From assembly GCA_964586235.1 (NCBI GenBank), contig CAZPIO010000021.1:1-64000 (forward strand): DNA of 64,000 nucleotides, read 5' to 3'. The DNA comes from JAUCQB01 sp964586235. Lineage in GTDB: Bacteria > Planctomycetota > Phycisphaerae > UBA1845 > PWPN01. The translations under genes were made by a program, and so were the position numbers. Positions 37,051 through 46,207 of the stretch are shown here, piece after piece; positions within the stretch are counted from its first letter, which is position 1, and each line of letters opens with the position of its first letter. A model generated the notes under the pieces. It worked only from the letters and a program-made list of their open reading frames with translations. It did no database searches and was not told where the DNA came from.

Positions 37051-37743
37051 ATGCCCCGCACAGCACGAGCCGTCGAAGCCGGTCTGGTTTATCACGTGAT
37101 CAACCGCGCCAACGGGCAGATGCGGCTGTTCCACAAGGCCGCGGATTTTGCCGCCTTTGAGGGGGTTCTGGCGGAGGGGCTCGAACGATATCCGGTAGAT
37201 CTTCTGACGTACTGCCTGATGGGCAATCACTGGCACCTGCTATTACGGCCGCGGACGAACAAGGCGTTGGGGCAGTTGATGGGCTGGGTGGGCGTAACCC
37301 ACGTGCGCCGACATCATGAGCATTATCACACCCGCGGCGGCGGGCACCTGTACCAGGGGCGGTTCAAGAGTTTCCCGGTGCAGGACGACATTCATTTTCT
37401 GATCGTCTGCCGTTACGTCGAGGCCAATGCATTGCGGGCGGGTCTGGTGGAGCGGGCCGAAGACTGGTCTTGGGGCGGACTGTATGCTCGTCGGCATCGG
37501 GGCAAGCCTCTGATGCTGTCAAACTGGCCGGTGGATCGTCCCTCGAACTGGACGGCGGTGGTCAACGAGGCCATGGGCGAGAGAGATCTGGAACGTCTGC
37601 GGGTGAGCGTAAACCGGGGCCGGCCGTGGGGCGGGCTTGACTGGGTGAATGAAACCGCCAAGCGACTGGGGCTGATGTTCACGTTGAGGAACGCCGGAAG
37701 GCCGCCGAGAGCGGCGAGCCAGCGATGGGATGGAAATCAGTGA
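37051..37743 (+). CDS. REP-associated tyrosine transposase (Y1/HUH family)
   Basis: A 230-residue RAYT (TnpA_REP, PF01797). It begins MPRTARAVEAGLVYHVINR, the family's typical start. The HUH metal site is LMGNHWHLLL with His60 and His62, and the catalytic tyrosine is Tyr122 in CRYVEANALRAGLV, followed by WSWGG. RAYTs nick single-stranded palindromic ends and are tied to the spread of REP sequences; most are single-copy and domesticated. All catalytic residues are intact. It is flanked by a 16-bp perfect inverted repeat. The window also holds a separate GTAG-type REP-like family, but whether this enzyme mobilises it is not known. Confidence 0.93.
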   Translation: MPRTARAVEAGLVYHVINRANGQMRLFHKAADFAAFEGVLAEGLERYPVDLLTYCLMGNHWHLLLRPRTNKALGQLMGWVGVTHVRRHHEHYHTRGGGHLYQGRFKSFPVQDDIHFLIVCRYVEANALRAGLVERAEDWSWGGLYARRHRGKPLMLSNWPVDRPSNWTAVVNEAMGERDLERLRVSVNRGRPWGGLDWVNETAKRLGLMFTLRNAGRPPRAASQRWDGNQ

Positions 37744-37753
37744 TGTCCCCTTT

Positions 37754-39430
37754 TCACTTGCTCAGCTTCTCCAGCAGTTCGTGCCGGGTTGCCCGGAAGG
37801 TCTTCACGTCGGTGTCGTACTTGTCGAAGTCGAGCACGTGCTTGGCAACAATGGCCTTGGCGGCCTCCGGGTCCTTCTCGGCGAGCTTGGACAGCAGTTC
37901 GTAGTCGTTGATGCCGTCGCGCATGGCCTCGAAGCGGATTGAATCCAGCGGACCGTCGTTGCCGGGGTAGACGATCCAGGCATCGCCGGCCGGGAGGTAA
38001 GGCGGCCCGCCGTGCTCGCGGGTAAGCTTCTTGAACGGGTCCTCGGCCGTCCAGAAGTTGTAGCCCCAGTGCAGGTAGCCGGTGATGCCGTAGCGGAAGT
38101 TGATCCAGTGCAGCAGGCGGGTCTTGATCAGCGGCTGCTCGATGAAGCGGTTGGCGTACTCGCCCTGGGGGAACACGCAGGTGTAGAACCAGACCTGCTC
38201 GCCGGCTTTCTGGCGATCCTGGTAGTGCTGGTAATCCTGGTGCAGGAAATTCAGTTGCGGCACCCAGATATCGATCGCCCCGGTGAGGTCCCTGGCATGG
38301 CAGGCCTCGATGATCTTCATGCCGGGGGCATGCTTCCTGACCAGGGCCGCGATCGCGCGATAGCTGGCGATGTTCTTCTCGATCGGCTCGTCGGCGAGGT
38401 GCTGAACGTAGATGTCCTGCCAGCCCTTCTCCTTCAGGTGGGCCACCAGTAACGGCATGAACTGCGAATAGAAGGTATCCGCCTCCGGACTGGCCGGATC
38501 GACCGACGCGGAGGCCACCTGGCCATCCTTGACCTGGCGGATCTGCACCACGAACGGGGACTCCCACCCCCCGACCCGCCCGCCGAGATGCCCGCCTTCG
38601 ATCAGGCCGATCACGCCCTCGTTCTTGAAGATCTCCACCCACTTGTCGAAGCGTGAGAAATCGATCTGGAGCCGGCCGCCGTCGCCCGCCTTGAACCGGG
38701 CGAGAGCAAGAGGCGAGATCAGGGCGACGTTCTGGCGATGCTCGGCCATGTTGCGGGCGTACTTGCCAAGCAGTTCCCAGTACTCCGGCGAATCCTCCGC
38801 GGGGGCAATCTTCATGTGTTGCCAGTGCATGGCGAACCAGTTGGTCACCTGCAACCGCGACTTCCAGACGATGGCCCGGTGAACCTGCAGGACCAGGGAC
38901 ATCTGCGTCTGGATGGGGCCGGTCTGGTTGTAAAGCATGAGCCGGCCGCGATAGCTGCCCGGGGCCGACTGCACCGGCACGGGAACGGTGATCCAGATTG
39001 GCTGGGCCTGGTTGGCGGGGACATTGATCGCGGCGGCCTCGAGCAAGGGATCGGGGTAGTCGGCCGGCGGTTGGCGGAGCTGATCCTTCGCCGGGGTCTG
39101 CGTCGGCCGATCGACAGGCACGTAGCTGACGAACCTCGCGGGGCGAGGCTGCCGGCGAGCACCTCCCTCGGCCAGCTCCAGAGGCATCACCGACGCTCGC
39201 AGACCGGCTATGGGCTGGTCGGACCGCACGACGATCTGGAAGGTGGCGTACTCACCGCATGCCACCTCCGCGAAAGCCTCGTTGCCCGGAAGGGGCGTGG
39301 CGTCGGGGAACACCTTGATCAGCGGGTCGACCGCCCAGACGTCGATCCGCTGCGGAGCGGGAGCCGCCAGGGCAATGGAGGAAAGCAGCACCGTCGACAC
39401 GACCGAAACTGAGAAATACCGGGAGATCAT
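37754..39430 (-). CDS. Exported GH123/DUF4091-domain glycosidase-like protein
   Basis: A 558-residue protein with a signal peptide (ISRYFSVSVVSTVLLSSIALA). An N-terminal beta domain (about 40-190) precedes a TIM-barrel DUF4091 region: IGLIEGGHLGGRVGGW, WQDIYVQHLADEPIEKNIAS with an HxADEP motif carrying a paired acidic site (Asp-Glu), then IDIWVPQLNFLHQDYQHYQ, WFYTCVFPQGEYANRF and GYLHWGYNFW. These match GH123 (N-acetyl-beta-galactosaminidase) and its uncharacterised DUF4091 relatives. GH123 uses substrate-assisted catalysis with adjacent Asp-Glu, consistent with DEP. The stop codon abuts the RAYT unit. Confidence 0.85.
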   Translation of the reverse strand: MISRYFSVSVVSTVLLSSIALAAPAPQRIDVWAVDPLIKVFPDATPLPGNEAFAEVACGEYATFQIVVRSDQPIAGLRASVMPLELAEGGARRQPRPARFVSYVPVDRPTQTPAKDQLRQPPADYPDPLLEAAAINVPANQAQPIWITVPVPVQSAPGSYRGRLMLYNQTGPIQTQMSLVLQVHRAIVWKSRLQVTNWFAMHWQHMKIAPAEDSPEYWELLGKYARNMAEHRQNVALISPLALARFKAGDGGRLQIDFSRFDKWVEIFKNEGVIGLIEGGHLGGRVGGWESPFVVQIRQVKDGQVASASVDPASPEADTFYSQFMPLLVAHLKEKGWQDIYVQHLADEPIEKNIASYRAIAALVRKHAPGMKIIEACHARDLTGAIDIWVPQLNFLHQDYQHYQDRQKAGEQVWFYTCVFPQGEYANRFIEQPLIKTRLLHWINFRYGITGYLHWGYNFWTAEDPFKKLTREHGGPPYLPAGDAWIVYPGNDGPLDSIRFEAMRDGINDYELLSKLAEKDPEAAKAIVAKHVLDFDKYDTDVKTFRATRHELLEKLSK

Positions 39431-39779
39431 GGCGGCTCCTTTCGCTGAAGAATCTGGCGTACTGACTTCAGGTGAAACATCAGCTTAACCTCCAGCAGGA
39501 GGATTTCAAGGTCCTCACATGCACTGCAGGACCATCCGGACTTCGGCGAAGCGCTTCTCCATCGGAGCGGTCCCGGTGATCCGGAAGACCGGCATCCCGG
39601 CGCCGCAGATCGCCCCTCCGACGGCTGGTCCCAGGCGGTGGGTCAGAGGCCTTCGCCATTTGCGGACCCTGCGGGCTCAACTGGACAGAAACACGGTGCT
39701 CCGGATACAACCTTCGCATCAGCATCGGCGCGGGCGAGGCCACGTCACACGTTGGCCGTCGTAGACAAGGAGCACCACC
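39431..39779. other. Intergenic region between divergent glycosidase-like genes
   Basis: These 349 bp separate the DUF4091 gene from the six-hairpin lipoprotein. I see no full gene. A short minus-strand open stretch ending at a TGA near 39517-39519 has coding-like codons, but no start, partner or family I recognise. AAGGAG just before 39780 is the downstream ribosome-binding site. Confidence 0.4.
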
Positions 39780-42206
39780 ATGTCCACAAGAATCGTCGGC
39801 TTGAGATCGGATCTTCGGTTCATCACCTGTGTGGTCGCGGGCGGCATCCTGGCGGCAGTTTCGGGTTGCGCTAACCTGCAGTACGGGGTCGCGACTCCAC
39901 GATCGGTGTTCGAGACGTCGGCCGGCGGACACCCGCTCGCCGAGCCCAGCGCCGACCTTGCCTGCACGTGGTGGCCCGACCTGCGCGACATCTGGACGCC
40001 GGTCGGCTGGAAGGACCACGTCTTCCGCTTCAACGTGCTGTTCAACGGCACGATTCTCGCCCAGCCGGACATGAACCCGCGGACGCAACAATGGAAGGGC
40101 CAGGGCGTACAGCTCACGTTCATGCCCTCGCGGGACGACAAATGGCGCGACCGCGCCTATATCCGCCGCGACGACACCATGGTTCGGCAATACTGGGACG
40201 AGACTCGCCCCACACCGCTTCTGCGGAGCGAATGGACACAAAGCGGCCTGTCACTGCTCCAGGAGGTCTTCGGCCATGTGCCGGGCGGCAAACCGGTGGC
40301 CACCGGCACCGAGCCCATCTACGCGTGGGTGCGGCTGTCCATTGCATACCTCTGCCCCGGCGTACCGACCGACAAGAACCACATGTTCCTGATCAAGGTC
40401 AACGCCCCGCACATCTCTGCCGGGATGACGTACATGAACAACATCCATCCCAACGTCGACCAGTCGGCCTACCCGCGAAAGCTCGCCGCCGAACCGGCCC
40501 CCGGCGGATGGCGTCTCCTGGAGGAGGACGGCAAGGTTCGTCTGGGCATCCCGGCCGGCCGGCCGGCGGAGATCAAGTTCACACCCGGCAACCCGACTGA
40601 CAAGGATTCACTCATCTCGCTGACGATGGAGGTCGAAGCCGGCAACCACGTCGATCTGCTTGTTCCCATGCTGCCGATGTCGCGGGCGGACTTCGACGCC
40701 GAGTTGGGCCGCGGCTTTGAGAAGGCCCTGGCCGAGTCGGATGCGTTCTGGTCGCCCGTTCCCGCGACGGCCGCCGTCGTCGACACGCCTGAGCCGCTGG
40801 TCAACAACACCATCAAGCACAGCCTCCGCCTGGCGGAGATGATCTCGGAGATCAACCCGTCCAACGGGCAGCGGACGTTCCTGAGCGGCACGATCGCCTA
40901 CACCTACCTGTGGCCGACGCCGGGGGCGATGGCTTGCGTGATGCTGCTGGACACGATGGGGTATCACGGCGTGGTCGACGCTCACCTGGAGCAGTTCCGC
41001 GTCGGCCAGGGGCAGTTCAAACCGCCAGGAGATCTGTTCAAGAAGCACCCCGGTTATCTGGGCGCCTCCACCGGTCTGTCGGCCATCGACTGGCTCAGCG
41101 ACCACGGGGCCATCTTGTACAGCGTCGCCGAGCATTCGCTGATGACCGGCGACGAGGAGTTCACGCGTCGCTGGCTCCCGGCCATTGAGAAGGCGTGCGA
41201 TTTCGTCAAGGACGCCCGCCGGATGACCGGCCACAAGGGGGTGCCCGGCGTGATGCCCCCGGCCGTGGCCACCGATATGCAGACACAGATCCAGGGGCTG
41301 TGGAATGATGGGTGGATGTACAAGGGACTGACCTCGGCGGTCAGGGTGATGCGACTGGCCGGGCACCCGCGAGCCGAGGAATTCGCCGCCGAAGCACGCG
41401 ACTATCAGCAGGCGTTTGTCGCCGCCTTGCGGAAGGCAACAGCCCAGGCACGTACCTGGACGGACGGGAAAGGCAAGGTTCACCGCATGGTGCCGGCCGC
41501 GTTGAGCGGTGCGACCGACGTCGACCCTCGGCATCCCTTCTACCTGGACACGGGGCCGCTGTTTCTGGTGTTCTCGGGCTTCGTGGGTGGCCGGGATGAG
41601 CTGGCACAGGACGCGATCGCCTGGTTCCGCGAGGGACCGCAGATCGCGATGCTCCGCGACGAACCGCTCTATGAGCAGATGCACGGCCTGCGGCACGAGA
41701 TGTCGAGCTGGGAACCGTGCTATAGCTGGAACGTGTTCCACTCGCACGCGATGGATGAGCGGTATCAGTTCCTGGAGGGCATGTACAGCCTGTACGCCGG
41801 TTCGGTGTCGAGAGAGACGTTCGTTTCGTGCGAAAGTCGCGGCGGAATCACCGGTAACGTGTTCTCCGCTCCGCTGGCCGTGTATCTGAGCCGCCTGGCG
41901 GTCATCGACGACCAGATCGAGCCCGGCACGCTGCACCTGCTGCGGATCATGCCGCTGGTCTGGTTGCGGGCCGATCGTGAGACGCGATTTGAGCGAATGC
42001 CGACGGAGTTCGGGCCGGTGACGGTGAATACGCGGCTGAGCCGTGACGGCAAGACGCTGGAAGTGACCTACAAGGCATCATTCCGCCGCCCGCCGAAGAA
42101 GGTTATGCTTCATGTGCCGCCGATGGCGGGTCTGAAGGCCGTGAAGGTCAATGGCAAGACCATTGGATGGGACGGCCATTCGGGGAGTGTCGAGTTGGGC
42201 AGGTGA
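39780..42206 (+). CDS. Lipoprotein of the six-hairpin glycosidase-like superfamily
   Basis: An 808-residue exported lipoprotein (lipobox VSGC at about residue 30). Residues 50-330 form a beta-rich N-terminal domain. About 340-720 form an (alpha/alpha)6-type region with regular aromatic helices (GTIAYTYLWPTPGAMACVML, HLEQFRVGQGQF, EFTRRWLPAIEKACDFVKDA, MYKGLTSAVRVMRLAGHP). A C-terminal beta domain ends in LKAVKVNGK. This resembles six-hairpin glycosidases (GH15/GH65/GH78/GH127-like), but I cannot assign a family or substrate. Neighbouring genes are also glycan-related. A GGAG lies 10 bp before the ATG. Confidence 0.65.
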   Translation: MSTRIVGLRSDLRFITCVVAGGILAAVSGCANLQYGVATPRSVFETSAGGHPLAEPSADLACTWWPDLRDIWTPVGWKDHVFRFNVLFNGTILAQPDMNPRTQQWKGQGVQLTFMPSRDDKWRDRAYIRRDDTMVRQYWDETRPTPLLRSEWTQSGLSLLQEVFGHVPGGKPVATGTEPIYAWVRLSIAYLCPGVPTDKNHMFLIKVNAPHISAGMTYMNNIHPNVDQSAYPRKLAAEPAPGGWRLLEEDGKVRLGIPAGRPAEIKFTPGNPTDKDSLISLTMEVEAGNHVDLLVPMLPMSRADFDAELGRGFEKALAESDAFWSPVPATAAVVDTPEPLVNNTIKHSLRLAEMISEINPSNGQRTFLSGTIAYTYLWPTPGAMACVMLLDTMGYHGVVDAHLEQFRVGQGQFKPPGDLFKKHPGYLGASTGLSAIDWLSDHGAILYSVAEHSLMTGDEEFTRRWLPAIEKACDFVKDARRMTGHKGVPGVMPPAVATDMQTQIQGLWNDGWMYKGLTSAVRVMRLAGHPRAEEFAAEARDYQQAFVAALRKATAQARTWTDGKGKVHRMVPAALSGATDVDPRHPFYLDTGPLFLVFSGFVGGRDELAQDAIAWFREGPQIAMLRDEPLYEQMHGLRHEMSSWEPCYSWNVFHSHAMDERYQFLEGMYSLYAGSVSRETFVSCESRGGITGNVFSAPLAVYLSRLAVIDDQIEPGTLHLLRIMPLVWLRADRETRFERMPTEFGPVTVNTRLSRDGKTLEVTYKASFRRPPKKVMLHVPPMAGLKAVKVNGKTIGWDGHSGSVELGR

Positions 42207-42307
42207 GAGGGTTCGGGGTTCCCTGCTTCGCTCTGCGAGCTTCGCAGGGCGGGCAGGGTTCAGGGTTCAGCAGGAGCGGCCCGCCACGGCGGGTTTCGCT
42301 CCGCTCA

Positions 42308-42331
42308 GCTTGTAGCCGCGATCTTGTCGAG
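42308..42331 (-). repeat. Decayed fragment of the two-hairpin repeat family
   Basis: Read on the minus strand, this 24-base piece is CTCGACAAGATCGCGGCTAC plus AAGC. It matches 14440-14463 (CTCGTCAAGATCGCGGCTGC plus AAGC) with two mismatches. It lies in the spacer between the six-hairpin lipoprotein and the zinc-ribbon gene. The surrounding bases (42250-42360) are GC-rich partial palindromes, probably further degraded units. Confidence 0.55.
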
Positions 42332-42400
42332 CGGGCGGCTTCAGCTCGCCGGTGGTTTCGCCGGGCCGGGGAATCGCGACTATGCGTCAAAGGAGCAACC

Positions 42401-42946
42401 ATGAAATGTCCAGTGTGCAAAAGCGTATCGCTCGAGTCTCGCGATCCGGATGAGCTTCCGCAGAAGCTCGTGTGCAGCCGGTGCGGGGGGCAGTGGATCA
42501 AGGCCTTCCAGTACTGGAAATGGCTGGACGCTCACGGCAAGAACCTGCCGGAGAAGCCTCCGGAGGAGGGCAAATCGCTGCCGGTGTCGGATTCAACGAC
42601 GGCCAAGCTTTGTGCGGAGTGCGGCCGTTACCTGTGCCGCAGCAAGGTCGGACACGGCGTCGAGTTCCATGTCGACCGCTGCACCAACTGCGGCGGAATC
42701 TGGTTCGACAAGAACGAGTGGGAGATCCTTGAGAGCCGCAACCTGCACGACGACGTGCACTTCATCTTCAGCACGGTCTGGCAGCACCAGATCGTTGCCG
42801 AGGAGCAGAGACAGGCCTACGAGCAGCGGGTGAAGAACATTCTCGGCATGGACGCTTTCGCACGGGTCAGAGAGTTCAAGGCGTGGGTGGAAGGCCACCC
42901 CCAGCATCACACGATCAAGGCTTACCTGGCCGACCTGGAGACCTGA
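42401..42946 (+). CDS. Zinc-ribbon protein (TFIIB-type zinc finger)
   Basis: A 181-residue soluble protein. Two Cys4-type ribbons are visible. The first is CPVCKS...CSRCGGQW (C3, C6 and a second CxxC about 25 residues on). The second is CAECGRYLC...DRCTNCGGIWFDKNEWE, where CxNCGGIWFDxxE is the zf-TFIIB (PF13453) hallmark. The C-terminal half is helical and charged. The start ATG 42401 follows AAGGAG at 42390-42395. Function unknown; such proteins are often small metal-binding or regulatory accessory factors. Confidence 0.82.
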   Translation: MKCPVCKSVSLESRDPDELPQKLVCSRCGGQWIKAFQYWKWLDAHGKNLPEKPPEEGKSLPVSDSTTAKLCAECGRYLCRSKVGHGVEFHVDRCTNCGGIWFDKNEWEILESRNLHDDVHFIFSTVWQHQIVAEEQRQAYEQRVKNILGMDAFARVREFKAWVEGHPQHHTIKAYLADLET

Positions 42947-43143
42947 CGGCCGGCTGGTCAGCCGAAGCGAACAACCGGTCGACCGGAAACGTCGCACGGA
43001 GTTGGAGGCTCGAACGCCGGCCGACCTGGGTTCCGCCCACACGACGCATCTTCGCGTTTTTGGGCACCGTCGCTCAGGCCCCAAGCTGGCCTGACCGCAG
43101 CTTGCTGCAAATCCCCGACTCACCCGACTGGCTCGTAAGTCAT

Positions 43144-43171
43144 TGTTATCATTTACTTTAGAAGAATAACA
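43144..43171. promoter_or_regulatory. AT-rich inverted repeat, possible metal-regulator operator
   Basis: TGTTAT (43144-43149) and ATAACA (43166-43171) are inverted arms around a 16-bp spacer in an AT-rich island. It lies 60 bp upstream of a small His/Cys-motif membrane protein. Zur and Fur operators use TGTTAT/ATAACA-like arms, but usually with shorter spacers, so this is only suggestive. Confidence 0.3.
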
Positions 43172-43231
43172 GCGATTCCTGAGAACGAGTGCTTGCAGAC
43201 GGCCAGCTTGCGATTACAATGTAATACGACC

Positions 43232-43534
43232 ATGCGATGTCGTCTGCGTTGGGTTTCGGGATTGCTGCTGGCCTGCCTTGTGGTCACCTTCACGGGGCTG
43301 GCTCTGTCGGTCCATCTCCAGCTCGAGGCATCGCAACACCACGATCACGACTCCGTCAATTGCAGTCTCTGTCAGGAATCCATCCTCGCCGCGATGGTCA
43401 TCCTCCCTGGCGTGTCGGTTTGCCCACCACTTGCCAGTCCGAACGAGGATCTGCTCGTTCCGACGGACGAACAGGTCGTCGCCGGGATACGCTGCGGGTC
43501 GAGGCTGGCCCGCGGCCCGCCACCTCTTTTCTGA
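43232..43534 (+). CDS. Small membrane protein with HHDHD...CxxC motif, unknown function
   Basis: A 100-residue protein. One N-terminal hydrophobic segment (about 8-28, LLLACLVVTFTGLALSV) is followed by SQHHDHDSVNCSLCQ, a His/Asp-rich stretch next to a CxxC. The motif is suited to binding Zn, Cu or Fe on the outer face. A hydrophobic patch and a Pro-rich end (RGPPPLF) follow. Layout and ending recall small DUF2946-like proteins, but I cannot confirm the family. ATG 43232 was preferred because it begins the signal-anchor; the frame is open slightly upstream. An AT-rich inverted repeat precedes it. Confidence 0.5.
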   Translation: MRCRLRWVSGLLLACLVVTFTGLALSVHLQLEASQHHDHDSVNCSLCQESILAAMVILPGVSVCPPLASPNEDLLVPTDEQVVAGIRCGSRLARGPPPLF

Positions 43535-43710
43535 TCACCTGACCGGCTTGTACGAATCCTGATGTCCGGCGATCGGAGCGATGATCCGGCCCCCGGGCAC
43601 CCGGTCTGCCCCGCGCAGCCGCCCGTCCCGGCGGCGAGGTCGCTGGCATTATACAGTGATTTGAACCGCATCGTTTGTCAGACATCCGAAGAACCCCATT
43701 GAGGTGCGCT

Positions 43711-44526
43711 ATGAACCCATTCCCGGGAATGCGCCTCCGTCGACCTGCGTTCACCCTGATCGAGGTGCTGGTCGTTGTCGCCGTCCTCGGTGTGCTCGTG
43801 GCGATTCTGCTGCCCTCGTTGAACCGGGCTCGCCAGTCAGCGCGACGAACCATGTGTCTCAATAACATCAAAAGCCTGGAGACCGCTCACTGGCTCTACA
43901 TGACGTCCAACGACGGATTTCTGATCGGCGTGGGGCTCATGCACGGCGTGGCGGACGACAAGCCCCAGGTGGCGTGGCTCAACAGGCTGCAACGTTACTA
44001 CAAGGACCGGCTCGTGGCTCGGTCGCCGGCCGACGACAGTCCGCACTGGCCCGCGGAACAGGGTGGGCAGGGAGTGCCGGTGGATGGCAAACGAGGCTAC
44101 CCGTTCCGGCAGACCAGCTACGGCATCAACAACTTCCTGGACATCGAGAAGAATCCCGACTTGACCGGCCGGGGGGTGACCTGGCCCAGGATCGAGAAGA
44201 TCCGCAACCCGTCGGCCATCGTGCACTTCGTGTACATGGTCGAAGAGTGCGATCCCGACAACCCGTACTACCGCGCCGGCGAGTGTCTGGCCGGCTCAGA
44301 CCATCCTCATGTCGAGGAATGGGCTGACGTCAGCGATTCGCCGACCAAGGCGGCAACTCATCTCGAGGTCCAGGCCCACGGCGGGCCCAAGTGGTCGGGC
44401 AAGTCGGTGTCGAACTACGGTTTTCTCGACGGACATGCGGAAACGCTCCAGTTCCAGCAGGTTTACAGGGACATGGAGCACAACAAGTTCGACCCCGGCC
44501 TGTTCATTCACTACCAGAATCAGTAA
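43711..44526 (+). CDS. Type IV prepilin-like protein with C-terminal DGH motif
   Basis: A 271-residue protein with a prepilin N-terminus: basic MNPFPGMRLRRPA, then FTLIEVLVVVAVLGVLVAIL, the N-methylated helix processed by prepilin peptidase. The end carries SNYGFLDGHAETLQF, the planctomycete-type DGH motif (H-X9-DG relatives) found in a greatly expanded family of pseudopilin-like proteins. It is expected in the inner membrane or cell envelope. GAGGTG precedes ATG 43711. It lies 64 bp ahead of a dockerin-like exported protein and may be co-expressed with it. Confidence 0.9.
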   Translation: MNPFPGMRLRRPAFTLIEVLVVVAVLGVLVAILLPSLNRARQSARRTMCLNNIKSLETAHWLYMTSNDGFLIGVGLMHGVADDKPQVAWLNRLQRYYKDRLVARSPADDSPHWPAEQGGQGVPVDGKRGYPFRQTSYGINNFLDIEKNPDLTGRGVTWPRIEKIRNPSAIVHFVYMVEECDPDNPYYRAGECLAGSDHPHVEEWADVSDSPTKAATHLEVQAHGGPKWSGKSVSNYGFLDGHAETLQFQQVYRDMEHNKFDPGLFIHYQNQ

Positions 44527-44590
44527 CCGGGGTCGAATCGCGACGCTCTCCGAATTCATTGTCTCACACGAGACAGGAAGGGATAAAACC

Positions 44591-45673
44591 ATGAGGAATG
44601 CACTTGCGACTCCTGTGACGACGGTGGCTGCACTGCCCAGGGCAGGCGAAGGCGCCGGCAAACCGCGTTCTCAAGCCCGCCGGGTGATTCCCGTTTGTGG
44701 GGTGAACGAGAATGAAGTCGCAACCGCGAACGAGACGGGAAGGCATGTAAAGGTGATTGCGTGGCTCGCAGTGATTCTCGGGTCGGCGAGCCGCATCCTT
44801 GCCTGCGAGGCATGTGATCCGACGGGGCATCTGGGCGTGGCCCTGGTCGTGGAGGAGAACAAGCTTCGCACGGGCATCTACGTGTATGAGCCGTCCGGTC
44901 CGGTGACAGCGGACGTCGGCGTGCAGGTCTGGAGCGGAGGCCATTTCCAGGAGAACCCGCTAGACCCGTTCTGGACAGATGACCCCTGTTACGGCAGTAC
45001 GGTCGATGGCGGACTGCCCCCTGGCAGCGAGGTGGGGTTCAATATCCTGTCTGACCTGCTGTACTGGGACGGCCACGGGCCCACTAGTTTCGGGCCCGTG
45101 CCGGACGGCGAGCAACTCAGGGTTAAATACGGCTTCATGACCCGACATGCGGGAACAGGCACGGGCTTTGTGGCCGGGTTCAGTTTTCAGACGGTCCCAA
45201 GCGACGGGGCTTTTCACCGCCATATCAACTATTTCCTGCTGGGTTCCGACGGCAATTCGATCCCCGCCGACCAGGACGGCATTCAGGCCGCCGACGGCGT
45301 GTATCTGCTCGAGATCGAGTTGACCAGCACGGCGGGCGTCGCCAGTTCCGATCCGATCTGGCTGGTATTCCGCAATTTCCCGGCATCGGACCCGTTGGCG
45401 GGCGTCAAGCACTGCATGGCCCTGCTGTACGTGGCCCACGAGATTGCCCATGACCGGCCGCCGGCCGATCTCGACTTCGACCGGGACGTCGATTCAGACG
45501 ATCTGGATCGCTTCGAGGCCTGTGCGACAGGTCCGGGCATCCCCTATACCCAGGATTGCTGCGGACAAGCGGACCTCGATCTGGACGGCGATGTGGACCA
45601 GTCGGACTTCGGTGTGATGCAGCGCTGCTTGAGCGCTGAGGCAGTAACCACGGGTTCGGCTTGTGCCAACTGA
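44591..45673 (+). CDS. Exported protein with duplicated dockerin-like C-terminal modules
   Basis: A 360-residue protein of unknown function. The N-terminus (about 1-72) is long and includes a hydrophobic segment at about 55-70 (VIAWLAVILGSASRILACEA), either a late signal peptide or an indication that the true start is internal. The middle (about 75-290) is beta-rich (YVYEPSGPVTADVGVQVWSG). The tail has two Ca-binding-loop-like units, DLDFDRDVDSDDLDRFEAC and DLDLDGDVDQSDFGVMQRCL, matching the tail of the TAG-interrupted glycosidase at 18626-20293. AGGAAGG at 44574-44580 precedes ATG 44591. It is next to the prepilin-like gene. Confidence 0.7.
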   Translation: MRNALATPVTTVAALPRAGEGAGKPRSQARRVIPVCGVNENEVATANETGRHVKVIAWLAVILGSASRILACEACDPTGHLGVALVVEENKLRTGIYVYEPSGPVTADVGVQVWSGGHFQENPLDPFWTDDPCYGSTVDGGLPPGSEVGFNILSDLLYWDGHGPTSFGPVPDGEQLRVKYGFMTRHAGTGTGFVAGFSFQTVPSDGAFHRHINYFLLGSDGNSIPADQDGIQAADGVYLLEIELTSTAGVASSDPIWLVFRNFPASDPLAGVKHCMALLYVAHEIAHDRPPADLDFDRDVDSDDLDRFEACATGPGIPYTQDCCGQADLDLDGDVDQSDFGVMQRCLSAEAVTTGSACAN

Positions 45674-46207
45674 GTCGGAGTTTCTCAGTGGTCGCGCAGG
45701 GCGGTCAGTCCTTCGCATTCCACGGGGAGAAAGGCGGCTGAAAGGCTGGGAGCGGCCACTTTGCAGTTAGACTGCAAACCAGCCGATGGAGGCGATGATT
45801 ATGTGCTTGTTGCCGGTGGTCTGGCCGAGATCGCTGCCCGGTTTCTTGGGGAACCTCTCGGCCGGCTCGTCGGCCCCGTCGGCGCAGCCCGCCTTAAGAC
45901 CAGATCGCCACGCGACCGGGGCATCTTCTCGGGCTCGTTGATCGAGTACAGGGACCCGGACCGCAGTTCCAACAGATCCGGGGCAGGGATCTTCGCGCTG
46001 CCAGACCGTGCGATGCCCCGGATTCGCTCCAACCTGTATGCCCGGTGGCATTCAACAAGGACGCAGCATGCGCCTTGAAAAAAAGGGGGCGCTCATGCGA
46101 GGCACCATGCCCATCGGTACTAGACAAAGAGGGCTGACGCCGATAAAGATGCATCAGAGAGGCCGGGCGGCGATCCGATCGGCAACCGAGGGCGAGGACG
46201 GCAAGCA
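45674..46207. other. Long intergenic region without convincing gene
   Basis: This 534-bp gap holds only small conflicting open frames. The longest minus-strand one (about 45767-46051) has no ribosome-binding site or recognisable family. Just after the preceding gene, ACTGAG...CTCAGT makes a 6-bp stem without a T-run. A purine-rich GAAAAAAAGGGGG patch lies near 46076-46089. Confidence 0.45.

Larger units (their letters stand above)
36944..37754. mobile_element. RAYT unit bracketed by a perfect 16-bp inverted repeat
   Basis: AAAAGGGGACATCACT at 36944-36959 and its exact reverse complement AGTGATGTCCCCTTTT at 37739-37754 enclose a REP-associated tyrosine transposase gene. The right arm contains the transposase TGA stop (37741-37743), and its last base belongs to the TGA stop of the convergent DUF4091 gene. 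No target-site duplication is visible. This is likely the unit on which the transposase acts. Confidence 0.75.

Noticed and set aside
39514..39668. A short minus-strand frame with coding-like content (for example GMPVFRITGTAPMEKRFAEV) ending near 39517.
   Set aside because: Too short, no start signal and no recognisable family; could be a gene remnant, but the evidence is too thin.
45767..46051. A 94-codon minus-strand frame in the large intergenic region.
   Set aside because: No ribosome-binding site, no conserved motif, and competing frames of similar length on both strands.
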